The notes beneath the pieces are model-generated. The model made no database searches and was not told the DNA's origin. It saw only the letters and a program-made list of their open reading frames with translations. The position numbers and the translations under genes are program-made. Below, piece by piece: positions 29,085-37,749 of a DNA stretch of 64,000 nucleotides. This stretch comes from CAWKOH01 sp963851245. Its GTDB lineage: Bacteria > Actinomycetota > Acidimicrobiia > Acidimicrobiales > Palsa-688. Numbering within the stretch: position 1 is the first letter of the stretch; the number at the start of each line of letters is the position of its first letter. Location of the stretch: contig CAWKOH010000007.1 in assembly GCA_963851245.1 (NCBI GenBank), forward strand, positions 310,001-374,000. The letters run 5' to 3'.

Positions 29085-29513
29085 ATGATCGCGAACCTGA
29101 TGGGTGGCGACGGCTTGATCGTCTTGGTCATAGCCATCGTCGTGCTGCTCGGCGGCAGCCAGTTGCCCAAGATCGCCCGCAACGTGGGGATCGCCGGCAA
29201 GGAATTCCGGAAGGCTCAGGAGGAAGCCGACGAGGATGCCAACCGCCAGAAGCAGGCCAAGGCCGCCGGCCAGGCCACTGCGGCCGCTCCTCAGCCCCCG
29301 CCGCCGCAGCCGCTGCCCGCCCCTCCTGTGACGGCCTCTCCCGTCACGGCTCCTCCTGTCGCCGCCAGCCCGCCGCTCGCCGCTACAGCCGAGGCGGCCC
29401 CGGCCGGCGCCGCCGGCGACGCTTCCATCACCCTGACCCCGGCTCAGCTGGACGCCCTGCTAAAGGCACGCGAGGAGCAGGTCAGAGGCGAGGCTCCGGG
29501 GAGCTCGAACTAA
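29085..29513 (+). CDS. tatA: Sec-independent protein translocase TatA-type subunit
   Basis: A 142-residue TatA/MttA family protein. One N-terminal transmembrane helix (LIVLVIAIVVLLGGSQLPKI) is followed by the amphipathic helix ARNVGIAGKEFRKAQEEADE. A long Pro/Ala-rich tail with repeated PVTA/PPVAA units follows, then a short C-terminal helix LTPAQLDALLKAREEQ. The Pro-rich tail is longer than in E. coli TatA but common in actinobacteria. TatC is not in the window. Confidence 0.85.
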   Translation: MIANLMGGDGLIVLVIAIVVLLGGSQLPKIARNVGIAGKEFRKAQEEADEDANRQKQAKAAGQATAAAPQPPPPQPLPAPPVTASPVTAPPVAASPPLAATAEAAPAGAAGDASITLTPAQLDALLKAREEQVRGEAPGSSN

Positions 29514-29517
29514 GGAA

Positions 29518-29811
29518 TCAGCTGGCCGTGAGCTGCTGAAAGCTGCGGCGCGAGCGGGCGATACGGCGCCGTTCGCGTTCGGACGCCCCGCCCCAGACCC
29601 CGTGCTCGATCCGGTTGTAAAGGGCGTACTCGAGGCAAGGCGCTTTGACCGGGCAGTCCGCGCAGATCCGGCGCGCTACCTCGACTCCCACTCCGTCGCT
29701 CGGGAAGAAGGTCTCGGGCGGCAGTTCCCTGCACTTGCCCTCAGCCATCCAGGTGGTGTCCATCCAGTCGACCTCCGTGGTCCTTCCGCCCGTTAACAAC
29801 GTCTCATCCAT
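29518..29811 (-). CDS. WhiB-family iron-sulfur regulator
   Basis: A 97-residue Wbl protein: first Cys in MAEGKCRELPPETFFPSDG, then RRICADCPVKAPCLEYALYN, and the turn HGVWGGASERERRRIARSRR. All four cluster Cys are present. It is a different subtype from the WhiB2-like gene 1.5 kb away and from WhiB7. It ends 4 bases from the tatA stop on the other strand and is divergent from the AIM24 gene across a 266-base gap that holds no other gene. Confidence 0.88.
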   Translation of the reverse strand: MDETLLTGGRTTEVDWMDTTWMAEGKCRELPPETFFPSDGVGVEVARRICADCPVKAPCLEYALYNRIEHGVWGGASERERRRIARSRRSFQQLTAS

Positions 29812-30077
29812 CTTCGTACGGCCAAGTAAGAAAGAACTGAAATGTGGGTGAGTTCTCCCACGCTTAATACGTCGGCGCCCGGCGAAGGGTTGCTCGAGAA
29901 AATTCCCGAACTTTGTTGGAGAGGGGAGGGGGTTCGAATCGACCGGGGGGTTGCCGACGAAAAAGCGAGTCTACCGGACCGGCTGGCAGATCCCGGGGAT
30001 CTCGGATTCGTGGCAAGCTGGCCGAAAACCCACTTCAGCACGTCTGTGGCCGGACTCGAGTGGTACGGTCCGGCGCC

Positions 30078-30872
30078 ATGGATCGCATCGAGTGTCAGTG
30101 GTGCAAGGCCCAGAACGAGCCGGGAGAGAAGAGTTGCACCACGTGTGGGGCGCCACTCGACGTCCGCAACCTGGTCAGCGACTCGGGGTGGCGGGAAGCC
30201 CCGCGGCTCAAGGACATGACCGAGTTCCGCTTCTCCAGCAGCACCTGCCAGGTGGAGGGGGAGCTGGTGCCGGTGGCCGAGGTCAACCTGGCCGAGGGGG
30301 ACTCGGTCTTCTTCGAGCACCATGTCCTGCTCTGGAAGGACGAGGGCACTCCCTTGTCAGCGCTGCCCACGGCCGGGAGCATGAAGCGCCTGCTCGGCGG
30401 GATGCCCATGGTGATCTCGGTCGCCCACGGCCCGGGGCGGGTGGCCTTCTCCCGGGACGCATCGGGTGAGGTGGTGGTGCTCCCTCTCCATCCGAGCATG
30501 GAGCTCGACGTCCGGGAACATGCCTTCCTGGTCGCCTCGCACTCCATCAGCTACTCCTTCGAGCGCATCAAAGGCATGACCAACGTGCTCCACGGCGAAG
30601 GGATGTACCTGGACCGCTTCGTGACCAGTGGCGAGCAGGGGATTCTCCTCCTGCACGGCTACGGAAACGTGTTCGAGCGGACCCTGGGGGCGGGCGAGAG
30701 GATCCTGGTGGAGCCGGGCGGTTTCCTCTACAAGGACTCTTCCGTCCAGATGAACACCGTGCAGCAGAACGTGAAGACGGGTCTCATGCGCCACGGCATG
30801 TACCTGGCCGAGATGACCGGCCCGGGCCGGGTCGGGATCCAGTCCATGTACGTGCACCATCACACCGGATAG
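30078..30872 (+). CDS. AIM24-family protein with N-terminal zinc ribbon, copy 1
   Basis: A 264-residue protein. Residues 1-25 form a zinc-ribbon-like knuckle (CQWCKAQNEPGEKSCTTCGA); the rest is an AIM24/TraM-type beta fold with FFEHHVLLWKDEG, MVISVAHGPGRVAFSRDASG, GILLLHGYGNVFERTLGAGE and TGPGRVGIQSMYVHHH. AIM24 proteins are widespread and of unclear function; yeast Aim24 is mitochondrial. A paralogue follows 20 bases later. The ATG at 30078 is the only start that keeps the ribbon. Confidence 0.85.
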   Translation: MDRIECQWCKAQNEPGEKSCTTCGAPLDVRNLVSDSGWREAPRLKDMTEFRFSSSTCQVEGELVPVAEVNLAEGDSVFFEHHVLLWKDEGTPLSALPTAGSMKRLLGGMPMVISVAHGPGRVAFSRDASGEVVVLPLHPSMELDVREHAFLVASHSISYSFERIKGMTNVLHGEGMYLDRFVTSGEQGILLLHGYGNVFERTLGAGERILVEPGGFLYKDSSVQMNTVQQNVKTGLMRHGMYLAEMTGPGRVGIQSMYVHHHTG

Positions 30873-30892
30873 CGCCAGGATCGAACCGCACC

Positions 30893-31793
30893 GTGTCCAC
30901 CACCGAATCAGCCACCTACATGTGCCGCTTCTGCCGGTTGCCCAGTGAGGCCACCGGGACCAGCTGTCCCAACTGCGGCGCTCCCGTCAATGTCGCGCGC
31001 CGCCGTGAGCGACTCGGGCTGGCAGGAGCAGCCGGCGATCAAGGACATGGCCCGTATCCAGTTCGGCCAGTCCACCTGCCAGATAGAAGGGACCTACGTC
31101 CCCACTGCCGACTTCAACCTCCGGGGTGAGGAGTGGGTGTACTTCTCGCACCACACCGTTCTGTGGTGCGAGCCTGCCGTGCAGATGACACCGATGCCGA
31201 TGGCCGGCGGGTGGAACCGGATGCGGGCCGGGCTGCCACTGGTCATGCTGCAGGCCCATGGGCCGGGCCACCTGGCCCTCTCCGACGACGCTCCCGGCGA
31301 GATCGTGGCCATCCCCCTCCAGCACGGCCAGGCCGTGTGGGTCCGGGAGCACCGCTTCCTGGCCGCCACCGGCAACGTGGCCTACAACTGGCAGCAACCG
31401 GGCGTCTGGTTCACGACCGGGACCGGAGACGACAGCAAGACCCATTTCCCGCTCGGGATGTTCGTCGACATCTTCCACGCCGACGGCGGTCCCGGCCTGT
31501 TGCTGCTCCACTCTCCGGGTAACACGTTCATCCGCGATCTGGCACCCAACGAGACCATCTGCATCCAGCCCACCGCCCTGCTCTACAAGGACCCCAGCGT
31601 CGGCATGCAACTGCACCTCGAGTACCCCAACCAGGGGATGATGCAGTGGGGCTTCAACCGTAACTACAGCTACCGGCAGGTCTGGCTGCGGATGTGGGGC
31701 CCCGGCCGGGTGGCCATGCAGTCGGTTTTCGAGCGGGAGGAGGCCAGCGAGCGCCATCTCCAACCACTCGCCGGCCACCATGATAGGTGGTAA
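30893..31793 (+). CDS. AIM24-family protein with N-terminal zinc ribbon, copy 2, one frameshift
   Basis: Paralogue of the preceding gene; 299 residues when one extra base near 30995 is removed. The GTG start gives a zinc ribbon (CRFCRLPSEATGTSCPNCGA), then after the shift AAVSDSGWQEQPAIKDMARI, FSHHTVLWCEPA, LMLQAHGPGHLALSDDAPGE, LLLHSPGNTFIRDLAPNE and MWGPGRVAMQSVFEREE. Both copies share the SDSGW and IKDM/LKDM link between ribbon and core. The gene ends 13 bases before the leu leader peptide, so leuA could be partly transcribed from upstream. Confidence 0.85.
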
Positions 31794-31806
31794 GGTCGGC
31801 GTCGTA

Positions 31807-31848
31807 ATGCATTCCGCCCCGACCACCGGCCTCCTCCTTCTGATGTAG
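31807..31848 (+). CDS. leu leader peptide with four consecutive leucine codons
   Basis: Thirteen-codon ORF MHSAPTTGLLLLM ending in TAG at 31846. The four Leu codons CTC CTC CTT CTG are adjacent and lie just before a strong hairpin and a terminator ahead of leuA. Ribosome stalling at such codon runs is the standard sensor of amino-acid attenuators. A GGTGGTAAGG tract lies upstream and may serve as ribosome site. Too short for most gene finders. Confidence 0.75.
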   Translation: MHSAPTTGLLLLM

Positions 31849-31910
31849 GCGAGCACCACATAGGTGCTCGCCGAAGCCTCCTGCGCCTCCGGGCCGGGAG
31901 GTTTTTTCTT
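31848..31910 (+). terminator. leuA attenuator: pause hairpin and intrinsic terminator
   Basis: Hairpin 1 has perfect 10-base arms GGCGAGCACC (31848-31857) and GGTGCTCGCC (31863-31872), beginning inside the leader stop codon. The terminator stem pairs CCTCC (31886-31890) with GGAGG (31897-31901), followed by six T. An alternative pairing of AGGTGC (31862-31867) with GCGCCT (31883-31888) would break both and could act as antiterminator. The geometry fits ribosome-mediated leucine attenuation of leuA. Confidence 0.7.
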
Positions 31911-31953
31911 TGCCCGATACCGCCCGATACCGCCCGTCACCCGAGAGGTTCCC

Positions 31954-33682
31954 ATGGCCGCCTACGCCTACCCGACGCCCTGTGACATGCCGTTCGATAA
32001 GTACCGGCCCTTCCGCCCCTTCGAGGTGGCGAATCTCTCGTGGTCGGGCCGCACCTGGCCCGACCGGGAGCTGACCGTGGCCCCGACCTGGTGCAGCGTG
32101 GACCTCCGCGACGGCAATCAGGCCCTCATCGACCCCATGGATCCCGACTCGGAAGCTGAAGTTCTTCGAGACCCTCATCGGGATGGGGTTCAAGGAGATC
32201 GAGGTCGGTTTCCCGGCGGCATCCCAGCCCGACTTCGAGTTCGTCCGCCAGATCATCGAGGAGGACCGGATACCGGACGACGTGGTCATACAGGTGCTCG
32301 TGCAGTGCCGGCCCGAGCTGATCGAGCGCACCTTCGAGTCCATCGCCGGCGCACCCCACGCCATCGTGCACTTCTACAACTCGACCTCGGTGCTGCAGCG
32401 GCGGGTGGTGTTCGGCCTCGGACAAGGGCGGCATCATCGACATCGCCACCACCGCCGCCCGTCTGGTCACGCAAGTACGCCGACACCATCCCGCGAGACC
32501 AAGGTGAGCTACGAGTACTCGCCGGAGAGCTTCACCGGCACCGAGCCCGACTTTGCGGTCGAGATCTGCGAGGCCGTCATGGACGTCATCGAACCCTCGC
32601 CGGACGGCAAGATGATCTCAACCTGCCGAACACGGTGGAGATGTACGGTCCCAACACCTACGCCGATGTGATCGAGTACTTCTCACCGCAACGTCCGCAA
32701 CCGGGACTCGGTCGTCCTGAGCGTCCACCCGCACAACGACCGGGGCACCGCCGTGGCCGCCGCCGAGCTGGCCCAGCTGGCCGGGCGCCGACCGGGTGGA
32801 GGGCACCCTTTTCGGCAACGGTGAGCGGACCGGCAACGTGGACGTGGTGACCCTGGCGCTCAACCTTTTCTCCCAGGGGGTCGACCCCGAGGCTCGACCT
32901 GCACGACATCGATGCACCTCCGCCGGGTGGCCGAGTACTGCAACCGCCTGCCGGTCCACCCCCGCCACCCCTACGCCGGGGACCTGGTGTACACCGCCTT
33001 CTCGGGCTCGCACCAGGACGCCATCAAGAAGGGCATGGACGCCATTCCCGGCGACTACGAGGCGTGGGAGGTCCCCTACCTGCCGATCGACCCCAAGCAT
33101 GTAGGGCGCACCTACGAGGCCATCATCCGGGTCAACAGCCAGTCGGGCAAGGGCGGGGTCGCCTACATCATGGACACCGAGCACGGGCTGGACCTGCCCC
33201 GGCTCCCTGCAGGTCGAGTTCTCCAAGCAGGTCCAGGCCATCACCGAGGCCAGCGGGACCGAGATCAAGCCCGGGGAGCTGTGGGACGCTTTCGCCCGCA
33301 GCTACCTGCCCGACGACGCCGGGATCCGGCTCATCTCGTCGGAGGTGTCCTCGGGGGAAAAAGGGACCTCGGTCGTGGCTCAGGTCCTCGTCGACGGCCA
33401 GCACCGGACGCTGTCGGGCCATGGCAACGGCCCGGTAGACGCCATCGTCCACGGCATCCGATCGGAGCTGGGTATCGAGATCTCGGTCGAGGACTACCAC
33501 GAGCACGCCCTGACGGCCGGCAGCGAGGCCAGCGCGGCGCGCCTACGTCCAGGTCACCGGCAGCGGCGGCGAGCAAGTCTGGGGAGTCGGGATCCACTCC
33601 AGCATCCTCGATGCCTCGCTCGCGGCCGTCATAAGCGCCGCCAACCGGCTTCGGGGCTCGAGCCGCCGGTCCGGTCCCGTAA
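31954..33682 (+). CDS. leuA: 2-isopropylmalate synthase, frame disrupted by about twelve indels
   Basis: First committed enzyme of leucine synthesis, condensing acetyl-CoA with 2-oxoisovalerate. The start MAAYAYPTPCDMPFDKYRPF follows GAGAGG. The metal-binding WCSVDLRDGNQALIDPMDP is in frame; extra single bases follow near 32152, 32420, 32472, 32494, 32683, 32786, 32892, 32917, 33203 and 33540, one base is missing near 32617, and one more indel near the end is needed. Between them every segment matches LeuA in order: LKFFETLIGMGFKEIEVGFP, SYEYSPESFTGTEPDFA, VVLSVHPHNDRGTAVAAAEL, EGTLFGNGERTGNVDVV, YTAFSGSHQDAIKKG and the C-terminal regulatory domain (VDAIVHGIRSELGIEI). Corrected length is about 572 residues, normal for actinobacterial LeuA. 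Confidence 0.88.
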
Positions 33683-33693
33683 ACTGGTCCTCC

Positions 33694-33988
33694 ATGTCGA
33701 TTCAGTCCGCCCGAAGAGCAGGCCCCGCCGCGGGGCCACGTTCGCGTCGTATACCTCGGCCCGGTTGCCCCCCACTGGCGGGTCGATTCCGACTTCGGCG
33801 ACCGGACCGTCATCGAGGAGTTCCGCCAGCGGGCCCTGGCCCGCCTTCTGCTCCTGCCGCCCCACGATCCCCAGTTCCGGCGCAACCGGGAGCGCATCAT
33901 CCGGGATGCCGAGCGGGAGAACCTCCTGCTCGACTGGGATCTGGGCGAGCCCGAAGTGGAAGAGGTCGAGCCCGCGGCCGAGGCCTGA
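33694..33988 (+). CDS. Small conserved-looking protein, one frameshift
   Basis: About 97 residues. The ATG at 33694 starts MSIQSARRAGPAAG; after one extra base near 33736 the reading continues HVRVVYLGPVAPHWRVDSDF, IEEFRQRALARLLLLPPHDP and RRNRERIIRDAERENLLLDW to a TGA at 33986. The charged, leucine-rich composition is protein-like and no other frame here is. No family is recognised. Its indel belongs to the same cluster that disrupts leuA. Confidence 0.5.
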
Positions 33989-34112
33989 CCGGGGATCCCC
34001 AGTCCGGGAACCCCTCAGCCCTCCCCTGACAAAACGGACTTTTCGGGCTGGGATGGGCCGCCGGATCTCGAAGTTGCTAAGGGAGAGGTCCCCGACGAGC
34101 GATTATTGATAG

Positions 34113-35087
34113 ATGGGCTCCGTCGCGGAGATCGCCTGGAGCGAATTGGTCGCGGAAGCCGACTGGATCAGGGACCGCCTGGTTACTCCGGTCGGTTCAA
34201 CCGTCACGTCCATAGTCCCCGGTGGCTTCGAGGCCTACGCCCGCGTCCTGCACCCGGCGGTTGTGACGGGCGGGGCCAACGAAGCGCCGGCCCGATGGGC
34301 TCAGGTGGCGGCCTGGAGCGGCCTGGAGTTGCGAGCCAACGCCCAGTTCCACTCCGTCGCCCTGCCACCCCGGGGGCCGGTCTCGGCCGACCTGGCCGCC
34401 TGCTGTGCCCCCCGCAAAGGGAGCCTCACGGCCGCGGACTGCTCCGCTCTGGCCGGTTGGCTCCGGTCCCACACCAGCACCGCCGATTCCTGCTGGTTCT
34501 GCCTCTGGGAGGGCTATGCCTGGCAGGGCGTGAAGTCAGACCCCATCCCCGTTGAGACCCTCAACGGCCCCCGGGTGTCGCTCCCGCGCCGTGATTACGT
34601 GCTGTTCAGCGGCCCGGTGGAGGCCGCCGCGGCCATCGACGACGCCGCCGCCTTCACGCCCAACCTGTGGTGGCCGTCGGACCGGGCCTGGTGCGTGGCC
34701 AGCGCCATCGATCTGCCCTGGACCTATGTGGGCGGCCCGGCTCCGATGATCGCCGAGCTGGTGGGCCACCAGGACCTGGAAGTGTTCCCGGCCGGGCCGG
34801 ACGACCGTGTGAGCCGGGTGGAGAGCTGGGTGGTCGAATGGGCCTACACCGGCGTGGACGAGCTACTGAGGAACGGCAGCTGCCGGATCGAGACACCGCG
34901 TGGCCATATCGACGCCTGGCTGGAGCGGCCCGGGTTGCACACGGGGGCGCTGGGCATCACGTCCAACGCCGCGGACGGGCGCCGCTGGAGCAAACGCACC
35001 ACCATCGAGCATCGCGTCGATCAGGAGCTGCGCCGGCTGATTTCGCTCCACCTGATGATGCACCTGGTGGACCTGGTCGAGAGCTAG
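34113..35087 (+). CDS. Conserved hypothetical protein, 324 residues
   Basis: Uninterrupted ORF MGSVAEIAWSELVAEADWIR. The segment FEAYARVLHPAVV with RWAQVAAWSGLELRANAQFH resembles a widespread actinobacterial hypothetical family, and the centre has a run of Trp-rich segments (PNLWWPSDRAWCVASAIDLP, TYVGGPAPMIAEL) suggesting a globular enzyme-like fold. No catalytic motif is evident. It precedes ppk1 by 32 bases. Confidence 0.7.
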   Translation: MGSVAEIAWSELVAEADWIRDRLVTPVGSTVTSIVPGGFEAYARVLHPAVVTGGANEAPARWAQVAAWSGLELRANAQFHSVALPPRGPVSADLAACCAPRKGSLTAADCSALAGWLRSHTSTADSCWFCLWEGYAWQGVKSDPIPVETLNGPRVSLPRRDYVLFSGPVEAAAAIDDAAAFTPNLWWPSDRAWCVASAIDLPWTYVGGPAPMIAELVGHQDLEVFPAGPDDRVSRVESWVVEWAYTGVDELLRNGSCRIETPRGHIDAWLERPGLHTGALGITSNAADGRRWSKRTTIEHRVDQELRRLISLHLMMHLVDLVES

Positions 35088-35119
35088 CGGCGATCATTCC
35101 GCCTGTAGCCTGGAATGAC

Positions 35120-37288
35120 ATGGTGGCCCCTCGCTTGGATCAACCAGCCAACCTGACCGGCTCGAGGTCGCCCGCCGACGCCAGGCCCAGCGGAACCGAA
35201 GGCGAGCTCCGCTACCTCAACCGGGAGCTGTCCACCCTGGACTTCAACAGCCGGGTGCTGGCCCTGGCGGAGCAGGACGACCTCCCGCTGCTGGAGCGGG
35301 TGAAGTTCCTGGCCATCTTCAGCACCAACATGGACGAGTTCTTCCAGGTGCGGGTGGCCGGCTTGAAGGACCAGCAGGCGGCCGGAATCGGGACCGCTCC
35401 CGACGGGTTGTCGGTATCCGAGCAGCTGAAGGCCATACGGGGCGATGTGGAAGCCCTCTTCGAGCGCCGCCGGGTGGCGTTCCTCGAGCAGGTGATTCCG
35501 AAGCTGGGGGAGCACGGCATCCGCCTGGCCGACTGGGATTCCCTTGAAGACGGGGACCGGGCCTGGGTGGGTTCGGTCTTCTTCGACCGGATCTTTCCGG
35601 TTCTCACCCCGCTGGCCGTGGATCCCGGCCACCCTTTTCCCTACATATCCAACCTCTCGCTGAACCTGGCCGTCATCGTCCGCGACCCCATCCAGGGCGA
35701 GCGCCGCTTCGCCCGGGTCAAGGTGCCTCCTCTCCTCCCGGGCCTGCTGGCCATGCCCGACGGCGAGCGTTTCATCGCCCTCGAGCAGGTCATCGCCGCC
35801 CATCTCGAAGCGCTGTTCCCGGGCATGGAGATCGAGGCCCATCACCCGTTCCGGGTAACCCGCAATGCCGACCTGACCCTGGAAGAGGAGGAGGCCGACG
35901 ACCTGCTGGAAGCGGTGGAGATGGAGCTTCGCCGGCGCCGCTTCGGCCGGGCGGTCCGGGTCGAGGTCGACGCATCCATGTCCAAAGAGGTGCGTACCCT
36001 GCTGGCCCGGGAGCTGGACCTGCAGCCCGGGGACGTCTATGACGTCCCCGGCCCGCTCGACCTCACCGCCCTCTGGATCGTCTATGGCCTCGACCGGCCC
36101 GAGCTGAAGGAGGAGCCCTTCGCGCCGGTCACCCCGGGCCGGATGATAAGCAACGACGGCGACGCTATCGACATCTTCTCCGTCATCCGCCGGGGCGACG
36201 TCCTGGTCCAGCATCCCTACGAGAGCTTCTCCGAGTCGGTCGAGGAGTTCATCGCCCAGGCCTCGCGCGACCCCCACGTGCTGGCCATCAAGCAGACGCT
36301 GTACCGCACCTCTGGGGACAGCGCCATCGTGCGTTCCCTCATCCGGGCCGCCGAGAGGGGCAAGCAGGTGGCGGCTCTGGTCGAGCTCAAGGCGAGGGGC
36401 GACGAGGCCGCCAACATCGGGTTCGCCCGGGCCCTGGAGCAGGCCGGAGTGCACGTGGTCTACGGGCTGGTCGGCCTGAAGACCCACTCGAAGATCGCCC
36501 TCGTGGTGCGCCAGGAAGGGGACGGCATCCGGCGCTACTGCCACATCGGGACCGGGAACTACAACGCCAGCACGGCGAGGCTTTACGAGGACATCGGCAT
36601 CCTGACCTGCGAACCACATATCGGGGCCGATCTGACCGACCTGTTCAACTTCCTCACCGGCTACAGCCGTCGCATGGAATACCGCCGCCTCCTGGTGGCG
36701 CCGGCCACGCTCCGGCCCCGGATGATGGAGCTGATCGGCCGCGAGGCCGACCTCGGCGAGGCGGGCCGGATCGTCTGGAAGCTCAACAACGTGGTCGATC
36801 CCGGGATCGTCGACGCCCTCTACCGCGCCTCGCAGGCCGGGGTGAGGATCGATCTCATGGTCCGGGCCATCTGTTGCCTGCGGCCAGGGGTGCCCGGCCT
36901 GTCGGAGAACATCCGGGTACGCAGCATCGTGGGCCGCTGGCTGGAGCATTCCCGCATCTATTACTTCGGCGCCGGCTCGGGCGACTTGGCGGTTGCGGGC
37001 GGCGAGTACTACCTCGGCTCGGCCGACATGATGGACCGCAACCTGGACCGTCGGGTTGAGGCCGTCGTTCCCGTCACCGCTCCCGAGCTGCAGGGCCGGC
37101 TACGGGAGATCCTCGAGGTCGAGCTGTCCGATGACGTCCGGTCCTGGGAGCTGCAGTCCGACGGCAGCTGGTCCAAGGTTCGCGTGCAGGGACGCCTGCA
37201 CGCCCAGCAGCGGTTGCAGGAGCTCGCCGTCGCCCGTTCGAAGCGCTGGCGGGACACCGAGGTCCTCCACGCCGGGGCCATCAAATAA
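35120..37288 (+). CDS. ppk1: Polyphosphate kinase
   Basis: Reversibly polymerises the ATP gamma-phosphate into polyphosphate. 722 residues, intact. The start at 35120 (MVAPRLDQPANL) is the first ATG before the conserved ELRYLNRELSTLDFNSRVLA. Further motifs are IFSTNMDEFFQVRVAGLKDQ, VLTPLAVDPGHPFPYISNLS, FSVIRRGDVLVQHPYESF, the phospho-His segment GLKTHSKIALVVRQ, YCHIGTGNYNASTARLYED and YLGSADMMDRNLDRRVE. It is followed by a Nudix hydrolase 25 bases downstream, a frequent partner in actinobacteria. Confidence 0.96.
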   Translation: MVAPRLDQPANLTGSRSPADARPSGTEGELRYLNRELSTLDFNSRVLALAEQDDLPLLERVKFLAIFSTNMDEFFQVRVAGLKDQQAAGIGTAPDGLSVSEQLKAIRGDVEALFERRRVAFLEQVIPKLGEHGIRLADWDSLEDGDRAWVGSVFFDRIFPVLTPLAVDPGHPFPYISNLSLNLAVIVRDPIQGERRFARVKVPPLLPGLLAMPDGERFIALEQVIAAHLEALFPGMEIEAHHPFRVTRNADLTLEEEEADDLLEAVEMELRRRRFGRAVRVEVDASMSKEVRTLLARELDLQPGDVYDVPGPLDLTALWIVYGLDRPELKEEPFAPVTPGRMISNDGDAIDIFSVIRRGDVLVQHPYESFSESVEEFIAQASRDPHVLAIKQTLYRTSGDSAIVRSLIRAAERGKQVAALVELKARGDEAANIGFARALEQAGVHVVYGLVGLKTHSKIALVVRQEGDGIRRYCHIGTGNYNASTARLYEDIGILTCEPHIGADLTDLFNFLTGYSRRMEYRRLLVAPATLRPRMMELIGREADLGEAGRIVWKLNNVVDPGIVDALYRASQAGVRIDLMVRAICCLRPGVPGLSENIRVRSIVGRWLEHSRIYYFGAGSGDLAVAGGEYYLGSADMMDRNLDRRVEAVVPVTAPELQGRLREILEVELSDDVRSWELQSDGSWSKVRVQGRLHAQQRLQELAVARSKRWRDTEVLHAGAIK

Positions 37289-37313
37289 ATGAGCCCGGGC
37301 AAATGAGTCCTGA

Positions 37314-37739
37314 GTGAGCTCGGGATCGACCGCGCCCGAGGTGGTCCTGGCCGCAGGCGGCGTTGTATGGCGACGCGGAGCCGGGGGAGTGTTCGAGGTG
37401 GTGCTCGTGCACCGGCCTCGATACGACGATTGGAGCTTGCCTAAGGGCAAGCTGGACCCGGGCGAAACCGACGAACAGGCGGCGTTGCGCGAGGTGCAAG
37501 AGGAGACCACCCTGCGGGCGGTGCTCGGGCCCGAGCTTCCCACCACCACCTACCTGGACCGGAGCGGCAAGCACAAAAGGGTCAGGTACTGGGCCATGAC
37601 CGTCCTCGACGGTTCGCCCGCCGCCTGCAACGAGGTCGACGCCGCCGTGTGGTTGCCGGTGGAGGAGGCGGTCAGGCGTCTCACCTACAGCCGCGATGTG
37701 GACGTCCTCGGGGCTCTGGCCCGAGCCATCGAAGGTTGA
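37314..37739 (+). CDS. Nudix hydrolase, MutT1-like
   Basis: A 141-residue Nudix protein starting at GTG. The Nudix box is complete (GKLDPGETDEQAALREVQEE then TTL). The lead-in VVLAAGGVVWRRGAGG and WSLPKGKLDPGE are typical of mycobacterial MutT1, which cleans oxidised GTP or dinucleoside polyphosphates. In mycobacteria MutT1 carries a fused C-terminal histidine-phosphatase domain; here that domain is a separate gene 1.2 kb away. Confidence 0.88.
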   Translation: MSSGSTAPEVVLAAGGVVWRRGAGGVFEVVLVHRPRYDDWSLPKGKLDPGETDEQAALREVQEETTLRAVLGPELPTTTYLDRSGKHKRVRYWAMTVLDGSPAACNEVDAAVWLPVEEAVRRLTYSRDVDVLGALARAIEG

Positions 37740-37749
37740 CCGTGCCCTC

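Noticed and set aside
32152..33540. Programmed +1 frameshifting as the cause of the leuA indels
   Set aside because: Contexts share no consistent slippery sequence, one site is a deletion, and other single-base shifts occur in unrelated genes; sequence error is simpler.
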